This document shows, piece by piece, positions 48,951-60,647 of a stretch of DNA of 64,000 bases. The translations under genes were made by a program, and so were the position numbers. The DNA lies in the NCBI GenBank assembly GCA_038025085.1, contig CM076149.1, forward strand, positions 42,497,001-42,561,000. Direction: 5' to 3'. Under the pieces are notes generated by a model that had not been told where the DNA came from, did not search any database, and was given only the letters and a program-made list of their open reading frames with translations. Positions within the stretch are counted from its first letter, which is position 1; every line of letters starts with the position of its first letter. The stretch is from Tetragonia tetragonoides (lineage: Eukaryota > Streptophyta > Magnoliopsida > Caryophyllales > Aizoaceae).

Positions 48951-49288
48951 GTTCACTGTTTTATATATTTATATTTTTTTCCTTCTTTTTATTAATAGGT
49001 GATGGATGAGTTTAGCAAATTGGGTTTGCGGGTGGAAAATGGTCACCTGAGTCCTTTCCGATCCATCATCCGCTCTATTCATGAACCATTTCCACAAATA
49101 CGAAAATTTGTTTAGGCCTATAATATGGTGTCATTTCTCTAAATATTTCCACTACTGTTATTAGTTTACGGTGAACTAAGCCCACAAAACATGATATTCC
49201 GAAGTTGCTGAACATATAACAACAATATAACTACATTAACTATTCACCAAAAAAGAGAAAAAACATAACCATAAATGTTGGTCCTCAT
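48951..49288. other. Spacer between LINE and importin-like pseudogene
   Basis: AT-rich, no gene recognised. Confidence 0.4.
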
Positions 49289-52200
49289 TCCTAAACATGA
49301 TAACTCAGTTATCGACTCTCTTGAGAATCCTTCTGGCAGTTTCACCAACTTCTACCTCATTTTGAATATTTCAAAGTCTGTCAAATCCCCCAGCATGTCA
49401 AACTATTACCACGAATGGATTCACCCCCTCCACCTCATGAGCAAAACCCTTACTTAACACATTCCGTAATCCTTGAACAACATAATACTTAATCCTACCA
49501 TTGCACAGTAGAGATAACGACACAGTGGTTCAATACAACCTTGCTCTACCAAGTTGTTGCACATTCATCATGTATAATAGCAAGTTGTTAGTGGTTGTAT
49601 ATACATGTCTAGTTTTTGTGTTGAACAAAGAACAATTGGAAAATTTAACCTACACAATCTGTTCAAGAGATCCTCTTATGGCAACAGTAGATAGAACATG
49701 TACAGCCTCCCATTTGACTTCTCTAGAATCAGCATCAATGTTTCATTCCTTCCCTAATTGTACTATTACCAGGAGAGGTGGAATGAAATTTGCATTCAGA
49801 ACCATCTTGTTCCCAAATAGTAAAAAAAATTAGTTAGTGAATGAAACTTTGTTGTTTTTATATTACATGGTCAAAGTGGTGCGATTTACAATTGACAACT
49901 ATTAGTGAATGAAACATGTGACTATATATATATAGCTAATATCATGGCTTGCTACACAAGAGAGACTTGTAACTATGAAGTTGATTGTTTGTCCTACAGT
50001 CAAATTTGTACATCATCATTGGTAGATTTTTGGTGGAACAAATAATTTCCTGTTTTCGCCAATGTATTTATGTGCTATGATAGTTGGTAATAGTCTCTCT
50101 TCTGCCTTATAGAAATTCAAGAATTTCAAAGTCATTCTATTATATGTATGGTGAACAGTTATTAGATAGCTTGAGGGATGGAAAAGTGACTAATATACTT
50201 GTATTATATTTGGTCCATAGCCAAATATCAAATCTGAAAGTAGACAACATGTTTTCTTCAAAAGTACTCTATTTTCCAACTGATGATCCATGAGATATTG
50301 GTGAAGATAGGAAAAACGCCATTGTCAATCAATACCTAAACAATTGCAAATAGTTGTTGTCATCAAAACAAGAGATATACAAAATCATCATCAAATGGAT
50401 TATAATTAATAAGTAACTCTTGTTGGACATATAATAGTTCACTAGTTCAACATTGGGAGTTGCACTTTTAAAAATGTTCCCTGTGATTGCCAAAACAGCG
50501 TCTCGAAGTGTTGTGTTTTGGAACCTGGAAGAGGGAAAGACAGTGTCTCAACATGGGTGCTTTGCCAAAACATTGAAGTTTCACTTTTAAAAATGTTCCC
50601 TATGGTGGAGGGGGGTGGATGGGGCCGACACGGGGGTGGTTGAGTTGTTGGTCTCCAACCCCGTAGTGGTACCGAGAGGAGGGAAGCCGGAGGAGTGGCG
50701 AGTGTAAGGAAGGAAGGAGTACGTTAGGTTGGGTTGGGTTGAGTTGAGTTGAGTTGGGGCCGATTGGTCGTCGAGAAGGAGGTGAGAGAGAGGGGAGTCA
50801 TTGTCGTCATCGAGGAAGTCATAGTAGGCGGGGGACGGTGTAGAAACACTAGAAAAAGGGAATGATGTCTTATCGAAGACAATGTGACGAGAAATGATAA
50901 TTTTGTGTGAGGTCTCATCGAGCAATGAGTCAACAAACATTCACACGAAGATAGTGAAGAGCAAATCCGTACCGAACTTGTTCATGGTTGATTAAATTCG
51001 AAAGACTTGGCAGTGCTGATTCAAACTACATGCAATTAAGTAACTCATTATCATGATTACTATTTAATAAGCAATTGCAAGTTTTGTAAAAATTAAACTT
51101 TATACAGACTGGTTAAGCATATGATCCGATATGCTTAGTTCTGACCTGGTTAAGTGTTGGTAGAGGATCTCTATCACTTAATAGGTCAGTCAAAGATGAG
51201 TAAATATTTGGAATAGAATCGTCAGTACTTCTCTAACACTTGTACTAGTTGAGCTAGAGCTCCATGCTCAATAAGAATTCTCCTGGATTGTACGGAGATT
51301 CTAGCAGCACGTCCAACCCATTTGATAGCCTACAAACTAATACACAAAGGAATGAACATGAAAATCCATCTTTAGTGTCAAGTTTCAACCTTATCTCTGA
51401 CGTCCTGGATATTATAACTGGGTAACTGGGCAACTACTGTGGCAATTGGAGCAACAACCCCATAATCCAAGGCAACTTGGGCTTGCTCGGAAGATCTCTC
51501 TAGAATAATCTTACATAGACTTTTAGCCGCATAAAGCTAAACCAAAAGCATAGACCATTTTATATTAGTCAGGGGCTCAAAAATAATACTCATTCTACGT
51601 TTCATTAGTGAATGAATGGTAGTTAATTAGAATTAGAAGTTGGAATTAATTACCTGTACGAAATCGACGATTCAGCCCAACAAAGTCCACGAGAAAGGGC
51701 ACAAAACCATTTTCAACAACCTTAGCTATTGGACGGTAACCACGACGTGACAGGATGAAACTAATTTCTGCTAGTACTAGCAATGGATGGTGGCCTTTGC
51801 CGGCAGATATATCTCTTGCCATTTCAGGTAGAAGGCGAGTCTGCCATTTAATGAAATATTACTTTACTAAGATGAATGTTAATGAGTCCTATAATGTACA
51901 AGCATATGTAGCTTTTTCTGAAAAATGCATGTGAAAACACGTATTCAAATTATGGAAAGCCAAAAAAATGATTCCCAAATCATCAGGGAAAATGTATACG
52001 TAGCATAACGATATGAAATATTTTACCACAAAAAAATGCAAACTTTCCTACTAAATAGAGCTAAAATGCAAACATTTTAGAAAAGTAAGTCATACTTGCT
52101 CTTCTTTGTACATATAATCCCCGTAAGCACATTCCCTAATACCATAAACTTTATCTATGAATGTCGAGCTTTCCCTCCTTTTATCCAAGCTTCCAACTTG

Positions 52201-52895
52201 GGAGACAATATTCTACAAATTAAATAAGCAAAGAAGGTTTAAAATAAAATAAAAAAGAACCAAACTTTAAGGCAACAATTAGCAGATCGATAGAATTAAA
52301 AAAGCAAACTTTTTTCAGTAGCAGTCTAGCAGATGGCTAGGGAGAAATATAAACTATATACGTAAAAAGATATTTTATACAATCTGTTTTGGAGCTTGAG
52401 GATGATCTTCGTTAGATTTGGTCTCTGTTTCAGTCTTAGTAGTTTTCTGCACATCATCATCAAAGCTGGGATCTTTCATTTCGCTCTCGGTAGTTTTCTG
52501 CACATCACCACCAAAGTTGAGATCTTTCTTTTCACTGTCAATAGTGTTCTACACATTATCAGAGTTGGGATCTTTAAGGAAACAATTAACATATAGAATT
52601 TAAAAAAAAATGCAAACTTTTTTACATTAACAGATAGCTAGGGAAAAATATAAACTATAGTATATGTATGTAAACATATTCATACAATCTGTTTTGGAGC
52701 TTGAGGATGATCTTCGTTAGCTTTGTTCTCTGTTTCACTCTTAGTAGTCTTCTGCATCACATCATCAAAGTTGGGATCTTTGGTTTCACTCTCACTAATC
52801 TTCTGCACATCATCACCAAAGTTGGGATCTTTCATTTCACTCTCACTATTTTTCACATTATCAAAGTCGGGATCTTTGCTTGGAACGTCACTCAT
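49289..52895 (-). pseudogene. Importin-alpha-like armadillo-repeat gene, decayed
   Basis: The exons with phase-compatible splice sites are 52895-52686 (acidic N-terminus MSDVPSKDPDFDNV, QAPKQI), 52212-52096 (NIVSQVGSLDKRRESSTFI), 51840-51654 (LLVLAEISFILSRRGYRPI, VENGFVPFLVDFVG), 51536-51390 (LYAAKSLCKIILERSS, YGVVAPIATVVAQLPS) and 51329-51222 (AIKWVGRAARISV, LIEHGALAQLVQVLE). Exon 3 is shifted by one base near LNRRF relative to exon 4. Further left are decayed later repeats: 49812-49665 (NKMVLNANFIPPLLVIVQL, then a stop, WEAVHVLSTVAIRGSLEQIV) and 49555-49296 (LVEQGCIEPLCRYL, shift, KYYVVQGLRNVLSKG, HAGGFDRL, NIQNEVEVGETARRILKR). These match the C-terminal armadillo repeats of importin-alpha. 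The basic importin-beta-binding domain is replaced by an acidic repeat region and the middle repeats are missing. Importin-alpha normally binds nuclear localisation signals. This copy is unlikely to do so. Confidence 0.75.
50587..50940 (-). mobile_element. Ty1/copia fragment (integrase C-terminal linker)
   Basis: The minus-strand frame carries DETSHKIIISRHIVFDKTSFPF, the conserved motif after the copia integrase core, followed by a Ser/Pro/Thr-rich linker. No LTR or other domain borders it. It lies in the middle of the importin-like pseudogene, where the central armadillo repeats would be. Confidence 0.75.
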
Positions 52896-53089
52896 TGTGG
52901 GCTTAATTAGTACTATTGTGAGCTTCAATTTTGCAAAGCCAAGTATGAGACATTTGTTGCTGGTAATAAGGAGAAAAATCTAGGGCTAGCTCAATATATA
53001 CTACGGAGTATAATAACATGGGATTGATATTGGGACGTAGGTTGAAACACGGGATGTGATGTGAGATTGGGGACGAGGCGGTTATATGG

Positions 53090-53428
53090 ATGACCATTGG
53101 GGATAAAATGTCCAAACAAACCATCAGAGATAAGGGGTGGATGAACTTCATTCATTCATGGGGGTCTAACTCCAAATCCTTGGCAACAACGGTAGGTAAA
53201 GCACATATTTTGCAGGCTGCTCCAGCTGACGTGGGATGGGGAAATCAAAACACCGAGAGCGTCGGGGCCGAGGATCCTCCAGAACTCCCTGCCCTACCCG
53301 CTGAATTAACAGCAGGTGCAAAAAGAGTGAAAGCTCAGGAGCTACGATCCCAACTGTCTTTGCTGTGTGGATCAGATGTTGATAAAGCTGATCAGTATGC
53401 ATTTCTTACCCCCCATTCTGGAGCTTGA
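53090..53428 (+). other. Unrecognised 112-codon open frame between exon copies
   Basis: A plus-strand frame with a protein-like composition (PPELPALPAELTAGAKRVKA, LRSQLSLLCGSDVDKADQYA). It lies between duplicated exon copies B and C, with higher GC than its surroundings. I do not recognise the family. It could be a captured exon fragment of another gene. Confidence 0.35.
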
Positions 53429-53522
53429 GGATCTTCGTTAGTTTTGGCCTCTGTTTCACTCTTAATAGTCTTCTGCATCACAACATCATCAAAGTTGGGA
53501 TCTTCTGTTTCATGACTCTCAG

Positions 53523-53749
53523 TAGAGCTGTCAATGTTTGACACAACACGATAACACGACACGAACACGACCCAAAATTTGTGAGATAAACATGAACACG
53601 ACACGAACACGAATTAACCGAATTTGACACAATTACACAAATTTGTCTCAAAATTAAATTGTCATTAATTTCAAATTAAATTTGTGTATTTTGAGATGTA
53701 CATGAAACCAAACGCAACTCGTCCCAACACGACCTATTTGACAGCTCTA
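53523..53749. mobile_element. hAT-type MITE inside exon copy C
   Basis: 227 bp with inverted termini TAGAGCTGTCAA and TTGACAGCTCTA. A perfect 8-bp target duplication actctcag lies at 53515-53522 and 53750-53757. The interior has repeated acacgacacgaacacgac words. Removing it rejoins the acidic repeat frame of copy C. Confidence 0.95.
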
Positions 53750-54025
53750 ACTCTCAGTATTCTTCTGCACATCATCACCAAAGTTGGGATATTTCATTTC
53801 ACTCTCACTATTCTTCTTCACATTATCAAAGTTGGGATCTTTGCTTGGAACGTCACTCATTATTGTGTGCTTACTATTGTGAGCTTCAATTTTGCAAGGC
53901 CAAGATATCAGACAATTATTGTTGGTAATAAGGAGAAGAATCTAGGGCTAGCTCAATATATACTACGTAGTATAATAACATGGGCTTGATATTGGGACGT
54001 AGGTTGAAACACGGGCTGTGATGTG

Positions 54026-54814
54026 TTGATCGAAATGTGTTCATAATTTCATTCATTCTTCAAGTTCATTTTTTTAGTCTTTGTTACTTATTTTCGTTTT
54101 TACTTTATTTTCATTATTGTTTTTTTTCAAGAAAAACATACTCCGTATAATCCTAAGTTTTGAGTGTCTGAATAAAAATGTCGATAAATTTATGTCAATA
54201 ATACTAAGTTTGAATTGAGTTGTGTCCCGAATTTTTCAATAATATATATCAGGTGCTTTCTCTTACCCCGTTGAGGTGGGAGTTTCTTTGGAGGCACTGG
54301 AGTAATGTTGATGCTTTCATAGCTAACTCGTTGCTTAAAAGTTTACGCTAATAGGTTGGTATCAAATGAATGTCCCTTCCCCTCTCAAAAGTCAAAAGAT
54401 TACCCATCGTTAGACTTATCAATCGGGTCGAGCGGATCAGAATCATGTTAGGATTATTTTAGGCAATGGTATGCAATGTAGAGCCACTAGAGGGATCTTT
54501 TTGTAGTTAGACCTTTATCATTTCAATGAAAGGACCACCGCTTTCTAAATTGTTCTGTTAGCAGATAGAAATAATATTATACTATATACCCCAAAGAGCC
54601 CTTCTTATGCACTTTAGGGTCGGGGTTGAGGGGAGTATACCTACAATTGAGACAAAGTGGTTTATGTTGAATCTCAAAATAAAGCATTCTTTTCATTTGG
54701 CCGTTCCAAGTCCATCATCATTTCGTGTTCACTTCAAGCTTTGGCAACTACTGTAAGAGGTGTGATGTACATGCACTCATTTTAAGGGCGTGCAACACTT
54801 CTCGGTTTGGGCCT
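54026..54814. other. Intergenic, no gene seen
   Basis: AT-rich sequence without supported coding content. Confidence 0.45.
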
Positions 54815-55083
54815 TGTTTTGTGTGGACTTAGTCCACCGTGGACCAAGTAATTTCGAGGGGTGGCTCCAGGTGAAGTAAAGGGGTGGTTCCAGGTGAAGT
54901 AGGGGGTGGATACATGTGAAGTAAGTGGTGGCTCCAGTTAAAGTAAAAGTGGTGCCAAGTATAAATTTGAGGGGTGGTTCTAGGTGAAGTAGGGGTGACT
55001 CCACTTTTAGAGGGGGTGGCTCCAAGTGAAGTAGAAGATGACTCCAAGTATTGGTCGTCCACCATGAACTAAGTCCACACAAG
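54815..55083. mobile_element. Small TIR element with an internal minisatellite
   Basis: The ends (gtgtggacttagtccaccgtgg near 54820; complement of ccaccatgaactaagtccacac near 55060) form a roughly 30-bp inverted repeat. Between them, 54856-55052 is an irregular tandem array of about 22-26-bp units, GGGGTGGCTCCAGGTGAAGTA, in eight or so variants. No transposase is present. The target duplication is not clear. Confidence 0.65.
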
Positions 55084-55346
55084 TTTTTGTATTTATCCTA
55101 TATACCATGTTTGACTTGATTTTCTACGCATGCAAATTTAGTTACTATGTATCTTTTTTGTTCTAATTTTTATACTCAAAAATTGGTGCAATTTTTTTAT
55201 ATATAGAGTACTACTTTTAATAAGGTGGTGAATTGACGATAAATATTGAGTTCGGATTCTGAATTTTAAAATTGGATTCAAATTATAGCAAGTCTTGTGT
55301 GAAATCAATGCACAGAAAAATGGGGTCACTATTTAGAGATGTAGGA

Positions 55347-55848
55347 GTCACTGAACGATTTTCACAAAAAAGCCTATTTTAGAAAGTACTACCCAAATTA
55401 CGCTGGGTTAGAAAGTATTTCCCATGAGAGTGTCCACGTAGGTTTGGCAACTCATGAGCGGCGATTTTTCTTTTCCGGTCGAAAAGTAAAGTCGCTATCA
55501 ACATCAGCAACTTTCGTCAGCAATAGTCGCTAACCCCAATAGCGACTTTGGTTGAACAAAGTCGCCATCGCTGTTGGTGACTTTTGCCTGCACAATAAAA
55601 CTCCACGGAAATTGAAGATGGCTGAACAAAGAAACTCGCTAACGCGGGTAGCGTGTTTTTTCGAGCGACTTTGTTTAAGCAAACACGCCTTCTGCAACGG
55701 CGAGTTATGTTTGCGGGCGGAAAAAAAAAGCAAGGCTTGTAAATTCTGAGCCTACGTGGATACTCTCATGGGAAATACTTTCTAAGCCAGCCTAATCTGA
55801 GAAATACTTTCTAAAATAGCCTCTTTTGAGGAAATCGTTCGGAGTAAC
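55347..55848. mobile_element. Long-TIR MITE with AAGTCGC palindromes
   Basis: The left arm (55347-55450) and right arm (55740-55848) are inverted complements over about 85-100 bp (TATTTTAGAAAGTA, TTAGAAAGTATTTCCCATGA, CCACGTAGG). The interior repeats gacttt/aaagtcgc words that pair as hairpins (around 55490-55730). Non-coding. The target duplication is unclear; Mutator-like is a guess. Confidence 0.75.
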
Positions 55849-56282
55849 TTATGGTGAGCACTTAGCACTAATTCTTATTACATTAAAAAATGAACCCGTT
55901 TCACAAAAAGTTACGAAAAGATGGTTTTATAAAAGTTTTTTTTTTCAATCTAAACTTTCATTACTTTTTCCTATGTGATTTTGGCGCGAAAGGGAATCGG
56001 ATTCTGATCGATTTTGAATCACATTGCCAAATTGCCAACCATAGCCCATAGGTGAAGCGAATACGGGTAAATTCTTAAAATCTCTCTCCCTTTCCTTTTC
56101 CACCTACACTACAGTACTAGACCTTCAGGCGGTTCCTTCTATATCCTTTCTCTCTCTAGATACTTTAAATTTTCCTCTGTTTTAGGGCAAATCAATAGCA
56201 TCATCTTCTTTTTTTACTTGAATGTTGTACAAGCTAAAGTTCCAATTTTTGTAATTTCCCTAATTCAATTGGGTTTTCAATA
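55849..56282. other. Promoter and 5'UTR side of the tRNase Z gene
   Basis: Spacer with a CT-rich patch near 56080-56165, probably leader sequence. No other feature. Confidence 0.4.
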
Positions 56283-57028
56283 ATGAACGCTAATGATGAT
56301 GATGATGAAAGAATTTTCGAATATAATCAAGGGAGGGCTGAGGGAGGAGAACGAAAAGGTGGAAACAACAATGGTTGCCAGAAATCGAAGAAACAGAAAA
56401 TTCCCTCCGAGAACAAACACAATAAGAGTTCCAGTACCTTTGTTCAGGTTTGCTCCTTTAGTCAATCAATCAATGTTCTGTTTTTGTTGATTTTGTTTTT
56501 CTTGTTAGAAAAATACTACTGTAAAGCCAAAATTAAACAAAGAAAACAAGAATGAATGTGGGCCGAATGATTTACTGTAAAATAAAATTGTTGTGTCGTG
56601 GTACGAAGGCCACTGCCTTAGAAGCGATTTCGCCCGGACTAGTGCAGTCAGAACAAGGCATCGCCCCCCAAGGTTAGCACAACGCTCCTCTATTCCGTGC
56701 ACTTGGAATGGAAGAGATGGAACTCTAGAAAACAATACTGCTCAGTTGGTTTAGGTGGAAGAAAATCGGTTTTTTTTTTTTTTTGGTATCTAGAACTGAT
56801 ACAACATTCAGCAAATAAATAACCAAAGAAGAGCATTCTGTAACGGGTGTAATCAAGCCAGTCATTAAACCATGGAGGAAATCAAGGGATGCCATTAAAA
56901 CGAAATCGTAACGTTTTGTTTTGAACAACTGAAGAGTTGGATTCGTAACTGACGAATCTCATAAACATGGATTCTCAGTTACGACCCGGCCCAAAAAGAA
57001 GGCCCCACCACACGTGTCACGTGTCACG

Positions 57029-57052
57029 AACCCGAACCGAACCGAACCGAAC
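57029..57052. repeat. (CCGAA)n microsatellite in tRNase Z intron 1
   Basis: About four to five copies of ccgaa, next to a ggcggcggcggtgcgcgcg patch. The sequence that follows (about 57100-57300), with accaatgtgggacaaaacc, has the look of a decayed LTR fragment. Confidence 0.5.
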
Positions 57053-57596
57053 GGATGGACGGCGGCGGCGGTGCGCGCGTGGGAGAGTCTCCTTTCCAAC
57101 TCAACTAAACCATACTAAAACATTGGAGTATATAAACCAATGAACCTTTTGTAAAACTACCAATGTGGGACAAAACCTTTTACTCACAAAGAGAAACCCA
57201 CTTGCAAATATCTTGAAGCTTGGCATTCTTTCCAACATTCCCCCACAAATGCAAAGGTTTTAAGAAAACAAATTTTAAACAACTGAGCAGTAAAAGGTTT
57301 GACACTTAAGTGCTAGTACTTATGAAGTTTGAACTAACACATAGTGAATGGAGGCTAGTCTCTAATCTAGTGGAGTGAATTACTCTTGAACTCCCTAGAT
57401 CAAAGAAATACCTGCAAACACATATCTTACCTTAGATTTATTTCGAGTTGAATTGAATTGGGTTGAACTGAATGGAAGTGAACTCAACTCAACTAGTCCA
57501 ATTGAATTGTGATAAGTTGCGGAATTGATTGAAGTCTACTGGAACTGGATATATACTAGAATCTTCTTAACCAGGGCATCATGTAATACTTTACTA

Positions 57597-57748
57597 AAGT
57601 GAAAGAGGAGGGACTCCACCTTGATGTGTATACATATGTATTTGGGGCATTGCTCAAGGCATGTTGCAAGGCCGGGAGGATGCAAAGTGCTTTAACTGTC
57701 ACGAGGGAGATGAGTATGCAGAAAATCCCAAGGAATACATTTGAGTAG
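57597..57748 (+). pseudogene. PPR-protein exon fragment (PPR4-like) in tRNase Z intron 1
   Basis: A roughly 50-codon stretch reads EEGLHLDVYTY, GALLKACCKAGRMQSAL, TVTREMSMQKIPRNTF and then a stop. This is a pentatricopeptide-repeat segment. From memory it closely resembles the PPR4-type plastid trans-splicing factor (At5g04810), which has similar ALLKACCKSGRMQSAL and IPRNSFVYNILIDGW text. It is a fragment with no start or flanking repeats, and so a captured or translocated piece. Confidence 0.75.
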
Positions 57749-58978
57749 TTTCTATAACAACAAGCTCATTTAATATCTATGTATAAATATTACATTTGAA
57801 TGTTGTTAGTGCATTAGTGTGGAGTGACATTAATTTGGTTTCTCTCATGTTGACAGATTTTAGGAACTGGAATGGATACTCATGATACACTACCTTCAGT
57901 TTACCTCTGCTTCGACAATCTAAAGATCATTTTTAATGCTGGCGAGGTAAAATTTCATGGGTGCATAATATAGTTGTCTAAATCCTTTTATAGCAATAGT
58001 TTGTTCTTAATACTGTGACCCTTTTTGTTCTCTATATCAAGGCCATTTCTTAAAATGAGCTAGAGAAGTAAGCGGATGAAAAGAATAGTATCTTCAAGAC
58101 AACCCAAACTGGAAACTCGGAAAATTCCAAACTTACACTGTAAAAAACTTGGCCCCCTCCTTGTTTCCAGCAACCATGGTTTTCATGTATACGAGGGAAG
58201 GTGCTAAAGAAGCCTACCTACTCTAACCTATTCTTGTATTGTTTTATTGTTGCTTGAATTTTAATTGTTAGGAGGCATATGAACACCTATTTGTACTATA
58301 CTTGCAGGGATTACAAAGATTCTGCGCAGAGCATGGGATTAGGCTATCAAAGGTATTGTCCCATGTGTGTTGGAATCTTTGGATGCACTTTCTCTTATTG
58401 ATGCTGTTTACATTCTTTTCAGATAGATTATATATTCCTTTCTCGTGTCTGCTCAGAGACAGCTGGTGGGCTTCCAGGTTTGGTCTTTACTCATCAAAGA
58501 TATGTTGTTGTGTGCTTCTAGTTCTCGTTTTCTAGCTAATTAGCATGACTGCATGAGCATTCTGGTTTAGATTGTCTTGAAGATCGAAGTCACTTTTTCT
58601 CGACTGTTTATCTCATGACGCTTATGATGATTCTTCTTAAAGAGTAAGCGTATCCTTCTTGTGCAGGGTTACTCCTAACTTTGGACGAAATGAAGAAAGA
58701 ACCTCCTGTAAGTTATGGCTATACTCAATATTGCCTGCCTTTCTTGTAAATCTCAAGGTATATGGTTATCTATCCCGTCAAATTTGTTTATATTGTACCT
58801 TATTCTTGTAGATCGAAATAAGGGGTCCCTCGAATCTCAGCTTATTGATTCGTGCGATGAGGTCCTTCGTCCCACGTTCTGTCATTCATGCAAAGATCAT
58901 TGGATCAGCTTCTTCTAATGCTGAATCTCCTGTAGCTCAAAGCCTGTCTGAAGACCCAGTCCCTGTTTGTGACCATAA

Positions 58979-59774
58979 TGTTGGGGAAAACACACAAATA
59001 CACAAGCGGAAGCAACAAAGTCTTTTTCCCCAGTTGTGATGCAAAGATGAGCAATAACCAATTCAAGCAACCAAACAATATTGAACCAAAATGACAGCAG
59101 CAAATGGAACTATAAATCAGCCCAAAAAACAGTAAATAAACAAGGAGACGCAAGGATTTACGTGGAAACCCCGATGTGGGGAAAAAACCACGGGACCGTT
59201 AACAAACGGTACCAAAACCTCCACTAATCAACAAATTAACAAGTGGGTACAACAATAGTTCTTCCCTAGATCAACTAGAGGTATTCACAATCATCAAGGA
59301 TCAACCTTGGCACAACAAGTCTCCCAAATCATCACCCAAAAGAGTGGAAATACAATTTCGTATAAAATAAGAGATGAATTTTGAAAACTGACTTAGAGAG
59401 CTCCAAATGAAATTCTGACCGTTGGATTTGAAGAGGGGGATGTCAGGAACAACGTGCTAAAATCTCGCGACGATCGGAGTTCGTTTGGTCGTCGATCGGG
59501 GCGGATTTCTGGGCTGCCAGCACCAAAATTCGTGGGTGGCTCCTCTTCTCTCTCTCCTCTTCACTTCTAGACTTTTCTCCTGATTTTGTGAGTGTCTAGG
59601 CTTTCTCTCTCTTACCCTCAGCCCTTCTAACCTTTTGGCTTATAAGGGAAGCCACTTGGGAGTGAATATACGAAATTGCCCTTCACTTAAACATCATATG
59701 GATAACCCATATGGTAAGCAAATATAACCCAAATTAATTGGGCTCTTCCTCCATGTAGGAGGGATACTCCAACA
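58979..59774. mobile_element. Solo LTR in tRNase Z exon 6
   Basis: 796 bp, starts TGTTGGGGAAAACACAC and ends CTCCAACA. The flanking 5-bp target duplication cataa is perfect (58974-58978, 59775-59779). It contains the acgtggaaaccccgatgtgggg block that also appears, in diverged form, in the LTR of the next element, so it belongs to a related copia-type family. No internal domain remains; an LTR-LTR recombination product is the simplest reading. Confidence 0.93.
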
Positions 59775-59864
59775 CATAATGCTGTCACCATTTCAGCCAT
59801 TGTCTTAGAACCAAGTTCTGGAGAAGATTTCACTTCAAAGCCTAGTGATAAATCTGTTATATAC

Positions 59865-60647
59865 TGTTGGGGAAAACTACGGTATTTACCCACAATCAGA
59901 ATAACAGATAATCGGAAAAATAAAGTGCAAGAACCCAAAAACAACACAAACTATTTTACGTGGAAAACCCCTCTCAATTAGGGGAAAAACCACGGTGCGG
60001 ATCTCCACGCACTAAAATATAATCCACTATGATAATCAAGAGTACAAAGGCAACAATCACAAGATCAAACAACAAGTAGACTATCTATCTTTGGTACTAG
60101 TACAAATTGACAAACCCTAGTTCAATTTGGTACTCCCACAAACCCAAAGATACACCCATAAATACCTGTCGATAACCGATCCGAATACTCTGATTATCTT
60201 CACCCGAACAAACCGAATCAACCGTGAACTGGAACAAACCTCTTTGGAGAAATACTCAATTTCTCTCACTCTTTGTTTGTCTCTCACTCACTGGCTCTCC
60301 CTTTTTCTTTTGTTTCCGGCTGTGCTCTCTGTCACACGGCTTATCTCAGCCAACAAAAGGCTTGTGAGCCTTTTATTTCTATCATCACTTATCTTGCGTA
60401 AGAAGCCACACATCACCCATTAAATGACATATGGGCCTAACAAACAAAATAGCAAGTGTAGCCCATAAATGGGCTAGCACACCCACGACCAAACCGAATG
60501 CAATTCGGTTGGTTTCACTTCTTTCCTTTTTTTTTTTTTTTTTTTTGTTTTCTTTTTCTTTTTTGTTCTATTTTATTTTCTTTACAAAACTAAAATAAAA
60601 TAAAACACAACTAAATATTATTTGGTATTTGGGGCGTTACCTCAACA
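59865..60647 (-). repeat. LTR (3' LTR in element orientation)
   Basis: 783 bp and near-identical to 62075-62862. Visible differences are g/t in aaagtgc versus aaattgc, g/a in aaaaggc versus aaaaagc, c/t in attttctttac, and poly-T indels. Confidence 0.95.

Larger units (their letters stand above)
52300..54025 (-). repeat. Triplicated first-exon segment of the importin-like gene
   Basis: Three related direct copies: A about 52300-52595, B about 52610-53070 and C about 53410-54025. Each encodes on the minus strand a repeated acidic module KDPNFDDV-QK-ESE followed by a NEDxPQAP ending. Copies B and C share their whole upstream flank, including gagcttcaattttgcaa and the ataacatggg/gggacgtaggttgaaacacggg stretch. 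A has a stop and lacks a start. B has the intact exon with the MSDVPS start. C is split by a MITE. Confidence 0.85.
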
